The position numbers and the translations under genes are program-made. Positions 8,041-16,493 of a stretch of DNA of 64,000 bases are shown here, in pieces. How positions within the stretch are numbered: the first letter of the stretch is position 1; every line of letters starts with the position of its first letter. The DNA lies in NCBI GenBank assembly GCA_937873495.1, contig CALMXZ010000008.1, forward strand, positions 214,547-278,546, written 5' to 3'. Origin of the DNA: an uncultured Trueperaceae bacterium (GTDB taxonomy: Bacteria > Deinococcota > Deinococci > Deinococcales > Trueperaceae). A model generated the notes under the pieces. That model had not been told where the DNA came from and ran no database searches. It worked only from the letters and a program-made list of their open reading frames with translations.

Positions 8041-9645
8041 GTGGTCGCCCCGGAGCCCGACTCCCCCATCCCCCCCGGCGCGCCGTCCGACCGCCGGGCG
8101 CCGGGCGCTCCGCTGAGCGCGCTCCTCGAAGACCGGCGGCTAGGGCTGACCCTCGTTAGCGGCGACCCGACCAGACGCTTCCTTGACGTGCGGTGGCCCG
8201 AGCGGGAGCCGGATCGGCGCTGGCTCGAGCCCGGTGACCTACGGCTGGCGAGCGCAGGAACGCCGGGCGCCTCGTTCGAGCCGCTCGTGCGCGCCGGTCC
8301 GGCCGCCATCGTCTACGCGCTCACGCCGTCCGAGCGCCGCCTCCCCGACGGGCTCGCGGCACGCGCTCGGTCCGCGGGGGTCGCCCTCGTCGGCGCACCA
8401 CCTTCGACCGCCCCGGAGCGGGTCGAGGCCGCCGCGCTGCGCCTCCTCGCCGCCGTGCCGGAGGCCGCGGCCGCCACCCACGCGCCGCAAGCCTTCCTGC
8501 TCGCCGCGTTGGACGGCGTCAAGCCGGAGCGGGACCTCCTGGCGCGCCTCCACGAGCTGACGGGCGCCGACCTCGTGCTGCTGAACCCCTCCGGCGAGGT
8601 GGTCGCTAGAGCGGGAACGGGCACCTGGCGACCGCGGGCGGACGCCCCGGCCGGCGCTTGGACGGAGGGCCGCGTGCGGCTGGACGGGCGAGAAGCGCTC
8701 CTCTACCGCGTGAACCATCGCGGGAGGCTCCGCGCCGTCCTGTTGGCCTTCGCGGACGGGCGGCAGGACCCGCGGCCGTTGACCGAGTTCGCACGCACGC
8801 TGCTCGCCATGGCGTACGAGCGCCGCAGCGCCGAGGCCCGCGCCATGCGCGCGGAGCGTGCAGGCCTCCTCGCCCTCTGGTTGGCCGCCCCGACCGCCGC
8901 GGGACTGGCCCCCCGCCTAGCCGCGCACGGCTTCGGCCCCCGGACCCCGTACCGCGTGGCGGTCGGCGACGCGGGAGCAGCCGCTACTCTGGCCGACGCC
9001 GCCGGCGAAGACCACTTCGCGCAGCGAGCCGTGCCGGCGCTCTCGGACGTACGTGAGGGGCGCGTCGTGTGGCTGTTCGCTGACACGGGCGGCGCGACAT
9101 CAGACGGCTCCGCCCACACGACCGCGCTCCTACGCGCGCTGGCGGAAGCCGGACCGGACGGAGGCGAGCGCGGAGACGGACGGGGCGGCGGCCAAGGCGG
9201 CGAGCGAAACGACCGTGAGCGCGGCGGCGCGCCGCGCCTCGGCATCAGCGAGGTGGTCGAGGGCCTCGCGGCGGCGCCGGAGGCGTACCGGCGCGCCGCG
9301 ACGGCGCTGGAGCAGGCCGCGCCGGGCAGCATCAAGGCCTACGAGCCCGACGTGGTGGCGGAGCTGCTGAGCCACCAACCGCCCGAGCAGCTCCGGGCCC
9401 TACGCGAGACCGTGCTGGGCGGGCTCACCGCCGGCGACCCGCGCGGCAAGCTGCGCGCCACCCTCGAGGCCTACCTGCTTGACCGGCACGACCTCACGGG
9501 CCTCGCGGAGCAGCTCGGCGTGCACGTGAACACGCTCCGTTACCGCCTGAAGCGCATAGAGGAGCTGCTGGGGGCGCCTCTCACGGACCCGAAGACGCTG
9601 GCGAAGCTCTGGCTGGCGACGCGCGGGAGCGACGACCGAGGCTAG
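8041..9645 (+). CDS. PucR family transcriptional regulator
   Basis: The 534-aa protein has the PucR layout: an N-terminal ligand-domain region (about 1-130, with GDLRLASAGTP), a middle GGDEF-like/linker region, and a C-terminal helix-turn-helix with the family hallmark LAEQLGVHVNTLRYRLKRIE (about residues 490-510). A glycine- and arginine-rich segment (GGERGDGRGGGQGGERNDR) interrupts it near residue 380 and looks disordered. PucR regulators usually control nitrogen or aromatic catabolism. Its divergent position suggests that it controls the flavin reductase-M20-hpaB run. The GTG start is set by a -10 box 5 nt upstream. Confidence 0.87.
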   Translation: MVAPEPDSPIPPGAPSDRRAPGAPLSALLEDRRLGLTLVSGDPTRRFLDVRWPEREPDRRWLEPGDLRLASAGTPGASFEPLVRAGPAAIVYALTPSERRLPDGLAARARSAGVALVGAPPSTAPERVEAAALRLLAAVPEAAAATHAPQAFLLAALDGVKPERDLLARLHELTGADLVLLNPSGEVVARAGTGTWRPRADAPAGAWTEGRVRLDGREALLYRVNHRGRLRAVLLAFADGRQDPRPLTEFARTLLAMAYERRSAEARAMRAERAGLLALWLAAPTAAGLAPRLAAHGFGPRTPYRVAVGDAGAAATLADAAGEDHFAQRAVPALSDVREGRVVWLFADTGGATSDGSAHTTALLRALAEAGPDGGERGDGRGGGQGGERNDRERGGAPRLGISEVVEGLAAAPEAYRRAATALEQAAPGSIKAYEPDVVAELLSHQPPEQLRALRETVLGGLTAGDPRGKLRATLEAYLLDRHDLTGLAEQLGVHVNTLRYRLKRIEELLGAPLTDPKTLAKLWLATRGSDDRG

Positions 9646-9778
9646 CCGCCGCGCGCGGCAGGGAGCCCGTGGCGCGCGGCGCCGCGTGCACCCGACCGAG
9701 CCTCGGCGCCACCCGCCCCGAGGGCCCGTTCTCTCACCGGTCTGTGGCGGGGGCGGTAGGACCACGCGGTCATCGCCG

Positions 9779-9784
9779 TACAAT
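9779..9784 (+). promoter_or_regulatory. -10 box TACAAT upstream of MBL-fold gene
   Basis: TACAAT lies 17 nt before the ATG at 9802, leaving a short leader that holds a GGAGGCG ribosome binding site. It contrasts with the leaderless genes nearby. Confidence 0.45.
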
Positions 9785-9801
9785 CGCGGCTGGAGGCGAA
9801 G

Positions 9802-10554
9802 ATGGCCAAGGTCCACCTACTAGGCACGGGGGCGGCACTGTCGGACAAGAGCAGGACCACGACGATGCTGGCTCTGGAGGGGGAAGAGAGCTTGCTGCTC
9901 GTCGACTGCGGCGGCGACGCCGCCCAGCGTCTCCTGGCCAACGACCTCGACCTGACCAAGGTGAGCGGCCTGATCGCGACGCACGAGCACGCCGATCACA
10001 TCGGCGGCTTCGCGCTGCTGATGGAGCGCCTGTGGCTCGCCGGCCACAAGCGGAAGTTCGACGTGTTCGGCATCAGAGCGGCCTTGGACCAGGCGCGCCG
10101 CGTCCACGACGCGTTCGACACGGCGGAGTGGCCCGGCTACCCCGAGATCCGTTACCACGAGGTCGAGCGCGCCCTTGGCGCGCCGGTGCTGACGAACGAG
10201 GACTTCGAGATCACAGCCGTGCCAGGCGACCATGCCGTGCCGGTCATAGGCCTGCGGGTGACGGACAAGCGTTCCGGCAGCGTCCTCGCTTACTCGTGCG
10301 ACACGGAGTTCTCCGAGACGGTCGTCGAGGGCGCGCGCGGCGCCGACCTGCTCGTCCACGAGGCCAGCGGCGCGTTCCCGGGCCACTCCACGGGGGCGGA
10401 CGCCGCCGCCGTGGCGTCCAGGGCCGGCGCCAAGCGCCTCGTCCTGGTGCACATCCCGCCGCAACGCGACGGCGGGGCGGCGCTCCTTGTCTCGGCCCGC
10501 GCCGGGTTCGCCGCCGCCGAGCTCGGCGCGGACGGCGACGTGCACGAGTTCTGA
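9802..10554 (+). CDS. MBL-fold metallohydrolase, RNase Z-like
   Basis: The 250-aa protein has the beta-lactamase fold of the RNase Z/ElaC group: a start of MAKVHLLGTGAALSDKSRTT, the metal motif THEHADHIGG near residue 55, a later Asp in YSCDTEFSETVVEGARGADL, and the late metal His in LVLVHIPPQ. The RNase Z exosite arm is not evident, so a tRNA 3'-processing role is not established; it may be another phosphodiesterase or hydrolase. The start has GGAGGCG upstream. The gene is convergent with the NUDIX gene, 10 bp apart. Confidence 0.82.
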   Translation: MAKVHLLGTGAALSDKSRTTTMLALEGEESLLLVDCGGDAAQRLLANDLDLTKVSGLIATHEHADHIGGFALLMERLWLAGHKRKFDVFGIRAALDQARRVHDAFDTAEWPGYPEIRYHEVERALGAPVLTNEDFEITAVPGDHAVPVIGLRVTDKRSGSVLAYSCDTEFSETVVEGARGADLLVHEASGAFPGHSTGADAAAVASRAGAKRLVLVHIPPQRDGGAALLVSARAGFAAAELGADGDVHEF

Positions 10555-10564
10555 CGCCCGTGGC

Positions 10565-11071
10565 TCAGTAGCTGGCGCCCGGCAGGAGTTCGTGGCCCTC
10601 GGACCCGGACTCCGCGCGCTGCCGCTTCAGCTCCTGCATGGCGACGATGCTCAGGCGCGCGATGGACGTGATGCGCGCCAGCCCGAGCGCGTCGGCCGGC
10701 TCCCAGTAGTCGAAACCCGCGCCCTCCGCGAGCACCATTTCTTCCTTCGGGGCATCGATGGCCGCGAGGAAGATGTGGTACCGGGCGCGCCAGCCGTCGT
10801 AGACGAGCAGCGGGCGGAAGTGGCGCACGTGGAAGCCGATCTCCTCGGCGATCTCCCGGCACATGCCCTCCGCCGGCGTCTCGCCGACGTCCAGCCCGCC
10901 GCCGAACAGCGACCACTCGCCAGGCGACACGATGCCGGGCTTGTCGTCGCGCAGTTGCAGCAGCACGCGGCCGTCGGGGCGCAGCAGCACCGCCCCGGCC
11001 ACCGCGCGGCGGCCGTCGGGCAGACGCACGTCGGGCTCGACGCCCGCGTCGGGCTCGACGCGCACCGTCAC
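10565..11071 (-). CDS. NUDIX hydrolase
   Basis: The 168-aa protein has a NUDIX box in GLDVGETPAEGMCREIAEEI (about residues 60-80), matching GX5EX7REUXEE. A strand VAGAVLLRPDGRVLLQLRDD lies before it. The substrate cannot be told. It starts at GTG 11071, overlapping the speA stop by 4 bp (GTGA), so it is translated as the second gene of the speA transcript. Confidence 0.87.
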   Translation of the reverse strand: MTVRVEPDAGVEPDVRLPDGRRAVAGAVLLRPDGRVLLQLRDDKPGIVSPGEWSLFGGGLDVGETPAEGMCREIAEEIGFHVRHFRPLLVYDGWRARYHIFLAAIDAPKEEMVLAEGAGFDYWEPADALGLARITSIARLSIVAMQELKRQRAESGSEGHELLPGASY

Positions 11072-12981
11072 ATCGCCTCTAGGTAGGTGTAGCCGACCAG
11101 CTCGCGGTCGTACAGCTCGAGGAACTCCTCGACCTCGTCCGCGTCGAGGACGCCTTCGGCCCGCAGCTCCTCCACCTGGCGTTGGACGGCGGCGTGCAGC
11201 TCCGGGGTCTCGTAGCCCATGTTGTGGATGACGCGGCGCGCCTTCTGACCCTCGACGTACAGCTCGACGTGCGCGCCGTCCTTGCCCAACCGCACGTGCG
11301 CCTCGTTTACGCGCCCGAAGAGGTTGTGGGCGTTGGCGAGGACGTCCTGGTACGCGCCGGTCAGGAAGACGCCGAGGTAGTAGGGCTGGCCGGGCACGAA
11401 GTCGTGCACCGGCAGCGTGGAACGAACGTCGCGCAGGTCGATGAAGCGCTCGATCTTGCCGTCGGAGTCGCAGCTGATGTCGACCAGGGTCGCGTTGCGC
11501 GTCGGCTTCTCCGCCAGGCGCTGCAGCGGCACGATCGGGAAGAGCGTCTTGATGGCCCAGTGGTCCGGCAGGCTCTGGAACAACGAGAAGTTGACCACGT
11601 ACTTGTCGGCGAGCATCTGCGGGAGGAGCTCGAACTCCTCCGGCACGTAGTCGAGCCCCGAGACCACCTTGGCGACGCGCTCCAGGAGGCGGTTGTAGAG
11701 CTGCTCGAAGTGCGCGCGCTCAAGGAGGCTCAGGTAGCCGAGGTCGAAGAGGCTATGCATCGTCTCCTTGTTCGAGACGGCCTCGTTGAAGACCTCGCGG
11801 TACGTCTTGACGGTCACGGCCTTGTCGAGCTCCTGCATGTCGCGCAGGAGCGCGTGGACCTCGCCCGTGAGGGGCGGCAGGTCGGCGCCGGTCCTCGTCG
11901 GCCCGATGGCGTCGACGACGGGCACGATCACGACGGAGTGGTGGGCCGTGAGCGCCCTCCCGGACTCCGTGACGATGACCGGGTGCGCCACCTCCCACTC
12001 CTGACACGACTCCATGATGGTGTAGACGACCGTGTCGGCGTACTCGCGCAGGCCGTAGTTGGCCGAGGTGTAGTAGGTCGTCTTCGACCCGTCGTAGTCC
12101 ACCGCCAGGCCGCCGCCCACGTCGAGGTACTTGACCCCGACGCCCATCTCGGCGAGCTCGACGTAGGCCTGGGCGGCCTCGCGCACCGCGGCGCGGATGC
12201 GCCGGATGTCGGTGAGCTGGCTGCCGACATGGCAGTGCAGGAGCACGAGCCTGTGGCCGAGGCCCTCCGCCTGCACGCGCTGCGCGACGGTGATGAGTTC
12301 CGAGGCGGTGAGGCCGAACTTGGCGTCGTCGCCGCCGGACGCCTCCCACTGGCCGCTGCCGCGCGCGTGCAGCTTGAAGCGCACGCCGAGCAGGGGTTCG
12401 ACGCCCACCTCCTTGCTGATGCGCAGGACGCGCTCCAGCTCGCCGGCCTTCTCCAGCGTGATGATGACGTTGCGCCCGAGCTTGCGGCCCCACAGGGCCA
12501 GCCGGATGAAGTCGTCGTCCTTGAAGCCGTTGCAGCAGATGAGCGCGTCGTCGTGCGTCTCGTGCGCCAGGCAGAGGGCGAGTTCAGCCTTGCTACCTGC
12601 CTCGAGGCCCGTGCGGTACTTGGCGCCGTACGACGCGATGGTCTCGACGACCATCCGGCGCTGGTTGACCTTGATGGGGAACACGCCCTGGTAACGGTTC
12701 TGATACCCGGCCTCGGCTATGGCCGCCGCGAACGCCTCGTTGATGCGGTCCATGCGGTCCTCGAGGATGTCCGGGAAGCGCAGCACGATGGGCAGCGCGT
12801 GACCCTGCTCCGTGAGGTCGTCGACGATGCTCCTGAGCGACACCGCGGGCGAACCCTTCACCGACACCGTGAGCTCGCCCCGTTTCGAGACCCCGAAGAA
12901 CCCGCTCGACCACGCCTTGATGCTGTAAAGCTCGTCGGCGTCCGCGATGCTGAAACCTGGGTCGAGGGTGGGTCTGCTCAC
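11068..12981 (-). CDS. speA: Biosynthetic arginine decarboxylase
   Basis: The 637-aa protein is the PLP-dependent SpeA type (fold III, alanine racemase-like barrel), which converts arginine to agmatine. Landmarks are SIKAWSSGFFGVSKRGELTV near the N-terminus, the PLP-lysine region FPIKVNQRRMVVETI (about residue 105), LHCHVGSQLTDIRRI, LDVGGGLAVDYDG, and late VFLTGAYQDVLANAHNLFG. Length is typical. The GTG at 12981 is preferred over the longer frame because GGAGG lies about 9 nt upstream and the next residues match family N-termini. With aguA and aguB about 1.5 kb away on the other strand, it completes arginine to putrescine via agmatine. Confidence 0.95.
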   Translation of the reverse strand: MSRPTLDPGFSIADADELYSIKAWSSGFFGVSKRGELTVSVKGSPAVSLRSIVDDLTEQGHALPIVLRFPDILEDRMDRINEAFAAAIAEAGYQNRYQGVFPIKVNQRRMVVETIASYGAKYRTGLEAGSKAELALCLAHETHDDALICCNGFKDDDFIRLALWGRKLGRNVIITLEKAGELERVLRISKEVGVEPLLGVRFKLHARGSGQWEASGGDDAKFGLTASELITVAQRVQAEGLGHRLVLLHCHVGSQLTDIRRIRAAVREAAQAYVELAEMGVGVKYLDVGGGLAVDYDGSKTTYYTSANYGLREYADTVVYTIMESCQEWEVAHPVIVTESGRALTAHHSVVIVPVVDAIGPTRTGADLPPLTGEVHALLRDMQELDKAVTVKTYREVFNEAVSNKETMHSLFDLGYLSLLERAHFEQLYNRLLERVAKVVSGLDYVPEEFELLPQMLADKYVVNFSLFQSLPDHWAIKTLFPIVPLQRLAEKPTRNATLVDISCDSDGKIERFIDLRDVRSTLPVHDFVPGQPYYLGVFLTGAYQDVLANAHNLFGRVNEAHVRLGKDGAHVELYVEGQKARRVIHNMGYETPELHAAVQRQVEELRAEGVLDADEVEEFLELYDRELVGYTYLEAM

Positions 12982-13120
12982 TTCTGGTCCTCCACGTGGC
13001 GGGGCGCTCCGCCGTGCTGCTTCGGGCCGCGCGGCCCGAGTGGCCGGCACTGCTCGCGGTTCGGTGGGAACGCGAGCGCCGCTTCTTGAAGCGCGTGCCT
13101 CGCCGAACGGATTACGCTAG

Positions 13121-13294
13121 CACTTCCTCGGGAAAGGTTGGGCGGCATCGCGGTTGTCGACCTACCTGAACGGGAAGGTGGCACCCTCGTCGAGGTTGCT
13201 CGTGCGGATGGAGCGGGTCGCCGGGAAGGGCGCAGCGAGCTTCCGCAGTGACGATTGGATGGACCCTGCCGATCGCCTCGAGTCCGCCTCCTAG
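13121..13294 (+). pseudogene. Remnant of an XRE-type helix-turn-helix protein (C-terminal part)
   Basis: The frame from 13121 to a TAG at 13292-13294 has no start codon and follows an in-frame stop at 13118-13120. It codes for 57 residues including SRLSTYLNGKVAPSSRLLVR and DDWMDPADRLESAS. The first segment resembles the recognition-helix end of XRE-family DNA-binding proteins. The upstream half of the domain is missing. It sits beside the HepT/MNT remnants, so it may be a former regulator of that cassette. The family call is from pattern only. Confidence 0.45.
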
Positions 13295-13360
13295 CGACGA
13301 AACGGGCTCTACGGCAGGGCTCCCTGGTCGACATCAAAGCAGCTTTGCTTGCACTTCTAT

Positions 13361-13402
13361 GTGCTTACACATGAGTGTGCGAGCACATTCATGTGTAAGC
13401 AC
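13361..13402. repeat. 42-bp near-perfect palindrome/hairpin
   Basis: Arms gtgcttacacatga (13361-13374) and tcatgtgtaagcac (13389-13402) are exact reverse complements. Inside them tgtgc (13376-13380) and gcaca (13383-13387) also pair, leaving a 2-nt tip and one mismatch. It is more AT-rich than its surroundings and lies just past the broken HepT gene. It could be a terminator, a toxin-antitoxin operator or the scar of a mobile element. Confidence 0.8.
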
Positions 13403-13416
13403 GCAGGCGTGTAGAG

Positions 13417-13707
13417 CTAGGCGTGGAGCACGAACTGCCGCCAACCTATCCTCGATCTCGGGGCTCGGCCGAAGTGACCTCCGCCATCAACGCGACGTTG
13501 GAGAGGAATCAAGCGTGCAGCCTCCCAAATGACAGCGAGGTTCCAGACCACGGCATCCCTCGTCCGTCTATCCTGTTTGAAGGCGGGCAAATCCAGGCCG
13601 ACTGTATAATCCTCGATCCTGCCGATCGCATCTAGGATGTCTTCAATGCGCAAGAGCCAGTCCCTAGGTGGCGCTGATGGCCTCTCTAAGAACTCGCTCC
13701 CGCACAC
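13417..13707 (-). pseudogene. HepT-like (DUF86) toxin, broken C-terminus
   Basis: The first ~65 residues match HepT: RDWLLRIEDILDAIGRIEDY and then VVWNLAVIWEAARLIP. After LIP the similarity in this frame ends and a stop follows after ~28 residues. In another frame the same DNA reads SPEIEDRLAAVRAPRLALHA, closer to the usual HepT segment, so a frameshift is likely. Intact HepT ends with an RX4-6HXY RNase motif. Here one frame stops right after HA and the other reads HAC, so no frame keeps the tyrosine. The start is unclear; the 5' end overlaps the MNT gene by about 44 bp. Confidence 0.65.
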
Positions 13708-13954
13708 GCGGCTTCAGGCCTCCCGGAGTCACCATATCCACCCGCGTTCCCAATATCTCCTCCAGACGCTCCCTTACCGCGAAGTACTCGAAGAGACCCA
13801 CGGGGACGGAGAACTCGACCAGCTGGTCGACATCGCTGCTAGGCGTCGCCTCGTCGCGCGCCACGGATCCGAAGAGGGCCAACGACTTGACCCCCATGCC
13901 AGTCAACTCGGCCATGTGGTCATGCAATAGCTCGAGTACCTGGGAGCGCTCCAC
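13664..13954 (-). CDS. MNT-type nucleotidyltransferase (MntA-like antitoxin)
   Basis: The 96-aa protein is a minimal nucleotidyltransferase: LALFGSVARDEATPSSDVDQ gives the GSX10DXD active site, followed by LVEFSVPVGLFEYFAVRERL and the third acidic residue in RVDMVTPGGL. In HepT/MNT systems this enzyme adds AMP to a tyrosine of the HepT RX4HXY motif and so silences the toxin. All catalytic acids are present and the gene looks intact, while its neighbour HepT is broken. The GTG start at 13954 is preceded by GAGGAGG. Upstream in-frame sequence to 14167 does not look coding. Confidence 0.8.
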   Translation of the reverse strand: MERSQVLELLHDHMAELTGMGVKSLALFGSVARDEATPSSDVDQLVEFSVPVGLFEYFAVRERLEEILGTRVDMVTPGGLKPRVRERVLREAISAT

Positions 13955-14102
13955 TCCACTCAGCCTCCTCAACTGAGTAGAGGTCTCCAGTGACTTACCG
14001 CAACGGCCCGGAACCTCAAGGTTAGCGTGTACGTGCCGCAACCCGATTAACTGAAAGCGCGCCATGCGAGGTGTACCGAGAACCCGGTGATCCGACTGGC
14101 GA

Positions 14103-14474
14103 TCACGCCAAACCCGCAGCCTCAGCGCGATCCGTTCGGACCATGAGCAGCAGCGATGCGTTGCCACCTGTTCTCAACTCGCTAGCAGCGAACAACCCGC
14201 TCCTGAACGCGAAGTCCCGCTTCGGATCAGGCTTCCCTCGCCAACCCTCCGGCCAGAGCTCCTCTGGTGTCAGATCGTCGAGAACCATCATCCCTGACGG
14301 TCGGACAAGGTTAGCAACGGCCAGCCAGTTGGCACTTTGCAGGGCATCGTTCGTCCCGCCGTCGAAGAACACCAAGTCGAAGGGGCCCCTCTCTCGGAAA
14401 GCATCTCGCCAGTCGCCCGCTAGAACGTCCACGTTCTCGTAGCCCATGAATAACTCCCGGACAGCCGATGCCAA
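14103..14474 (-). pseudogene. 5'-truncated class I SAM methyltransferase (O-methyltransferase-like)
   Basis: The frame codes for the C-terminal half of a caffeoyl-CoA-type O-methyltransferase: VRELFMGYENVDVLAGDWRD, GPFDLVFFDGG, and LVRPSGMMVLDDLTP. The SAM-binding GxGxG motif that should precede this is absent; upstream the frame runs into the aguA promoter and start without family similarity. The annotated start would be TTG at 14474. It is best read as a remnant cut off when this islet joined the aguA region. Confidence 0.6.
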
Positions 14475-14498
14475 ACGTCCGTGCCTGCCTCCCCGGCC

Positions 14499-14504
14499 TA
14501 GACT
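14499..14504 (+). promoter_or_regulatory. -10 box TAGACT for aguA-aguB
   Basis: TAGACT ends 9 nt before the ATG at 14514 with no ribosome binding site between, as for the gene at 576. Confidence 0.5.
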
Positions 14505-14513
14505 GTCCCAAGC

Positions 14514-15603
14514 ATGCCCACGACCCCTACCCCAACCCCCGCATCACTGGGCTTCCGCATGCCCCCCGAGTGGGCACCTCACGCCGCCACCTGGACGTCA
14601 TGGCCGTTCGACGACTGGCTCTGGGTCGGGCACCTCGAGGGGGTCCGGCGCGAGTTCGCGGACCTCGTGGCCACCATCGCGCGCTTCGAGCCCGTCGTAC
14701 TGAACGTGCGCGACGGCGAGGCCGAGAAGGACGCCCGCGCGCGCATCGCGAAGGCAGCGGCCGCCCGGCACGGTGACGAAGCGGAACGCGTGCTCGGCAA
14801 CGTGACCTACAACCTGCTGCCCCTCAACGACGTCTGGTTCCGCGACAACGGCCCCCTCTTCGTGCGGGCCGCCGAGTCTGGCCGCGTGGCCCTCACGGAC
14901 TGGGGCTTCAACGCTTGGGGCAAGAAGTACGCCCCGTGGTCGGACGACGACCGCGCTCCGGCCACGCTCGCAGCGCGCCTCGGCATGCGGCGCTTCGTCG
15001 CCCCGGCCGTCATGGAGGGCGGCTCGCTCGAGCTGAACGGCCACGGTGTGTGCCTCACCACGCGCTCATGCCTCCTGGAGCCGAATCGCAACCCAGACCT
15101 CGGCCCGGCCGAGCTCGAACTGCTCCTGCGCGACTACCTCGGCGTCACACAGCTCGTGTGGCTGGAGGAAGGCCTGGAAGGCGACCATACCGACGGCCAC
15201 ATCGACACGATCGTGCGCTTCACGGACGACGACACGATCGTGTGCGCCGTCGAACCGCGCGAGGACGACCCCAACCACGCCACCATGGCGCGCAACCTGG
15301 AGCAGCTCCAGAGCCTGCGCACGGCCAAGGGTGCGCCGTACCGGGTCGTCGAACTCCCCCTCCCCCTCAAGCACATGGAGCTGGAGGGCCAGCGCCTGCC
15401 ACCCACCTACGCCAACTTCTACGTCGGTAACGGCTTCGTGGTCGTGCCGCAGTACGACGACGCGAACGACGAGCAGGCCTTGCGTATCCTGCGCCCGCTC
15501 TTCCCCGGCCGCGAGGTCATCGGCCTTAGCGCCGTGAGCCTCATCACGGGCGGCGGCGCGTTCCACTGCGTGACGCAGCAGCAGCCCCTAGGAGAGGTCG
15601 AAC

Positions 15604-15611
<8 letters not shown>
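14514..15611 (+). CDS. aguA: Agmatine deiminase
   Basis: The 365-aa protein converts agmatine to N-carbamoylputrescine. It has the family start MPPEWAPHAATWTSWP, the NDVWFRDNGP active-site segment, the GDHTDGHID histidine-acid motif, and the catalytic cysteine in TGGGAFHCVTQQ near the C-terminus. Length is typical. It overlaps aguB by 8 bp, so the two are co-translated. With speA it forms the agmatine route to putrescine. Confidence 0.96.
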
Positions 15612-16485
<874 letters not shown>

Positions 16486-16493
16486 GGCGCCCC

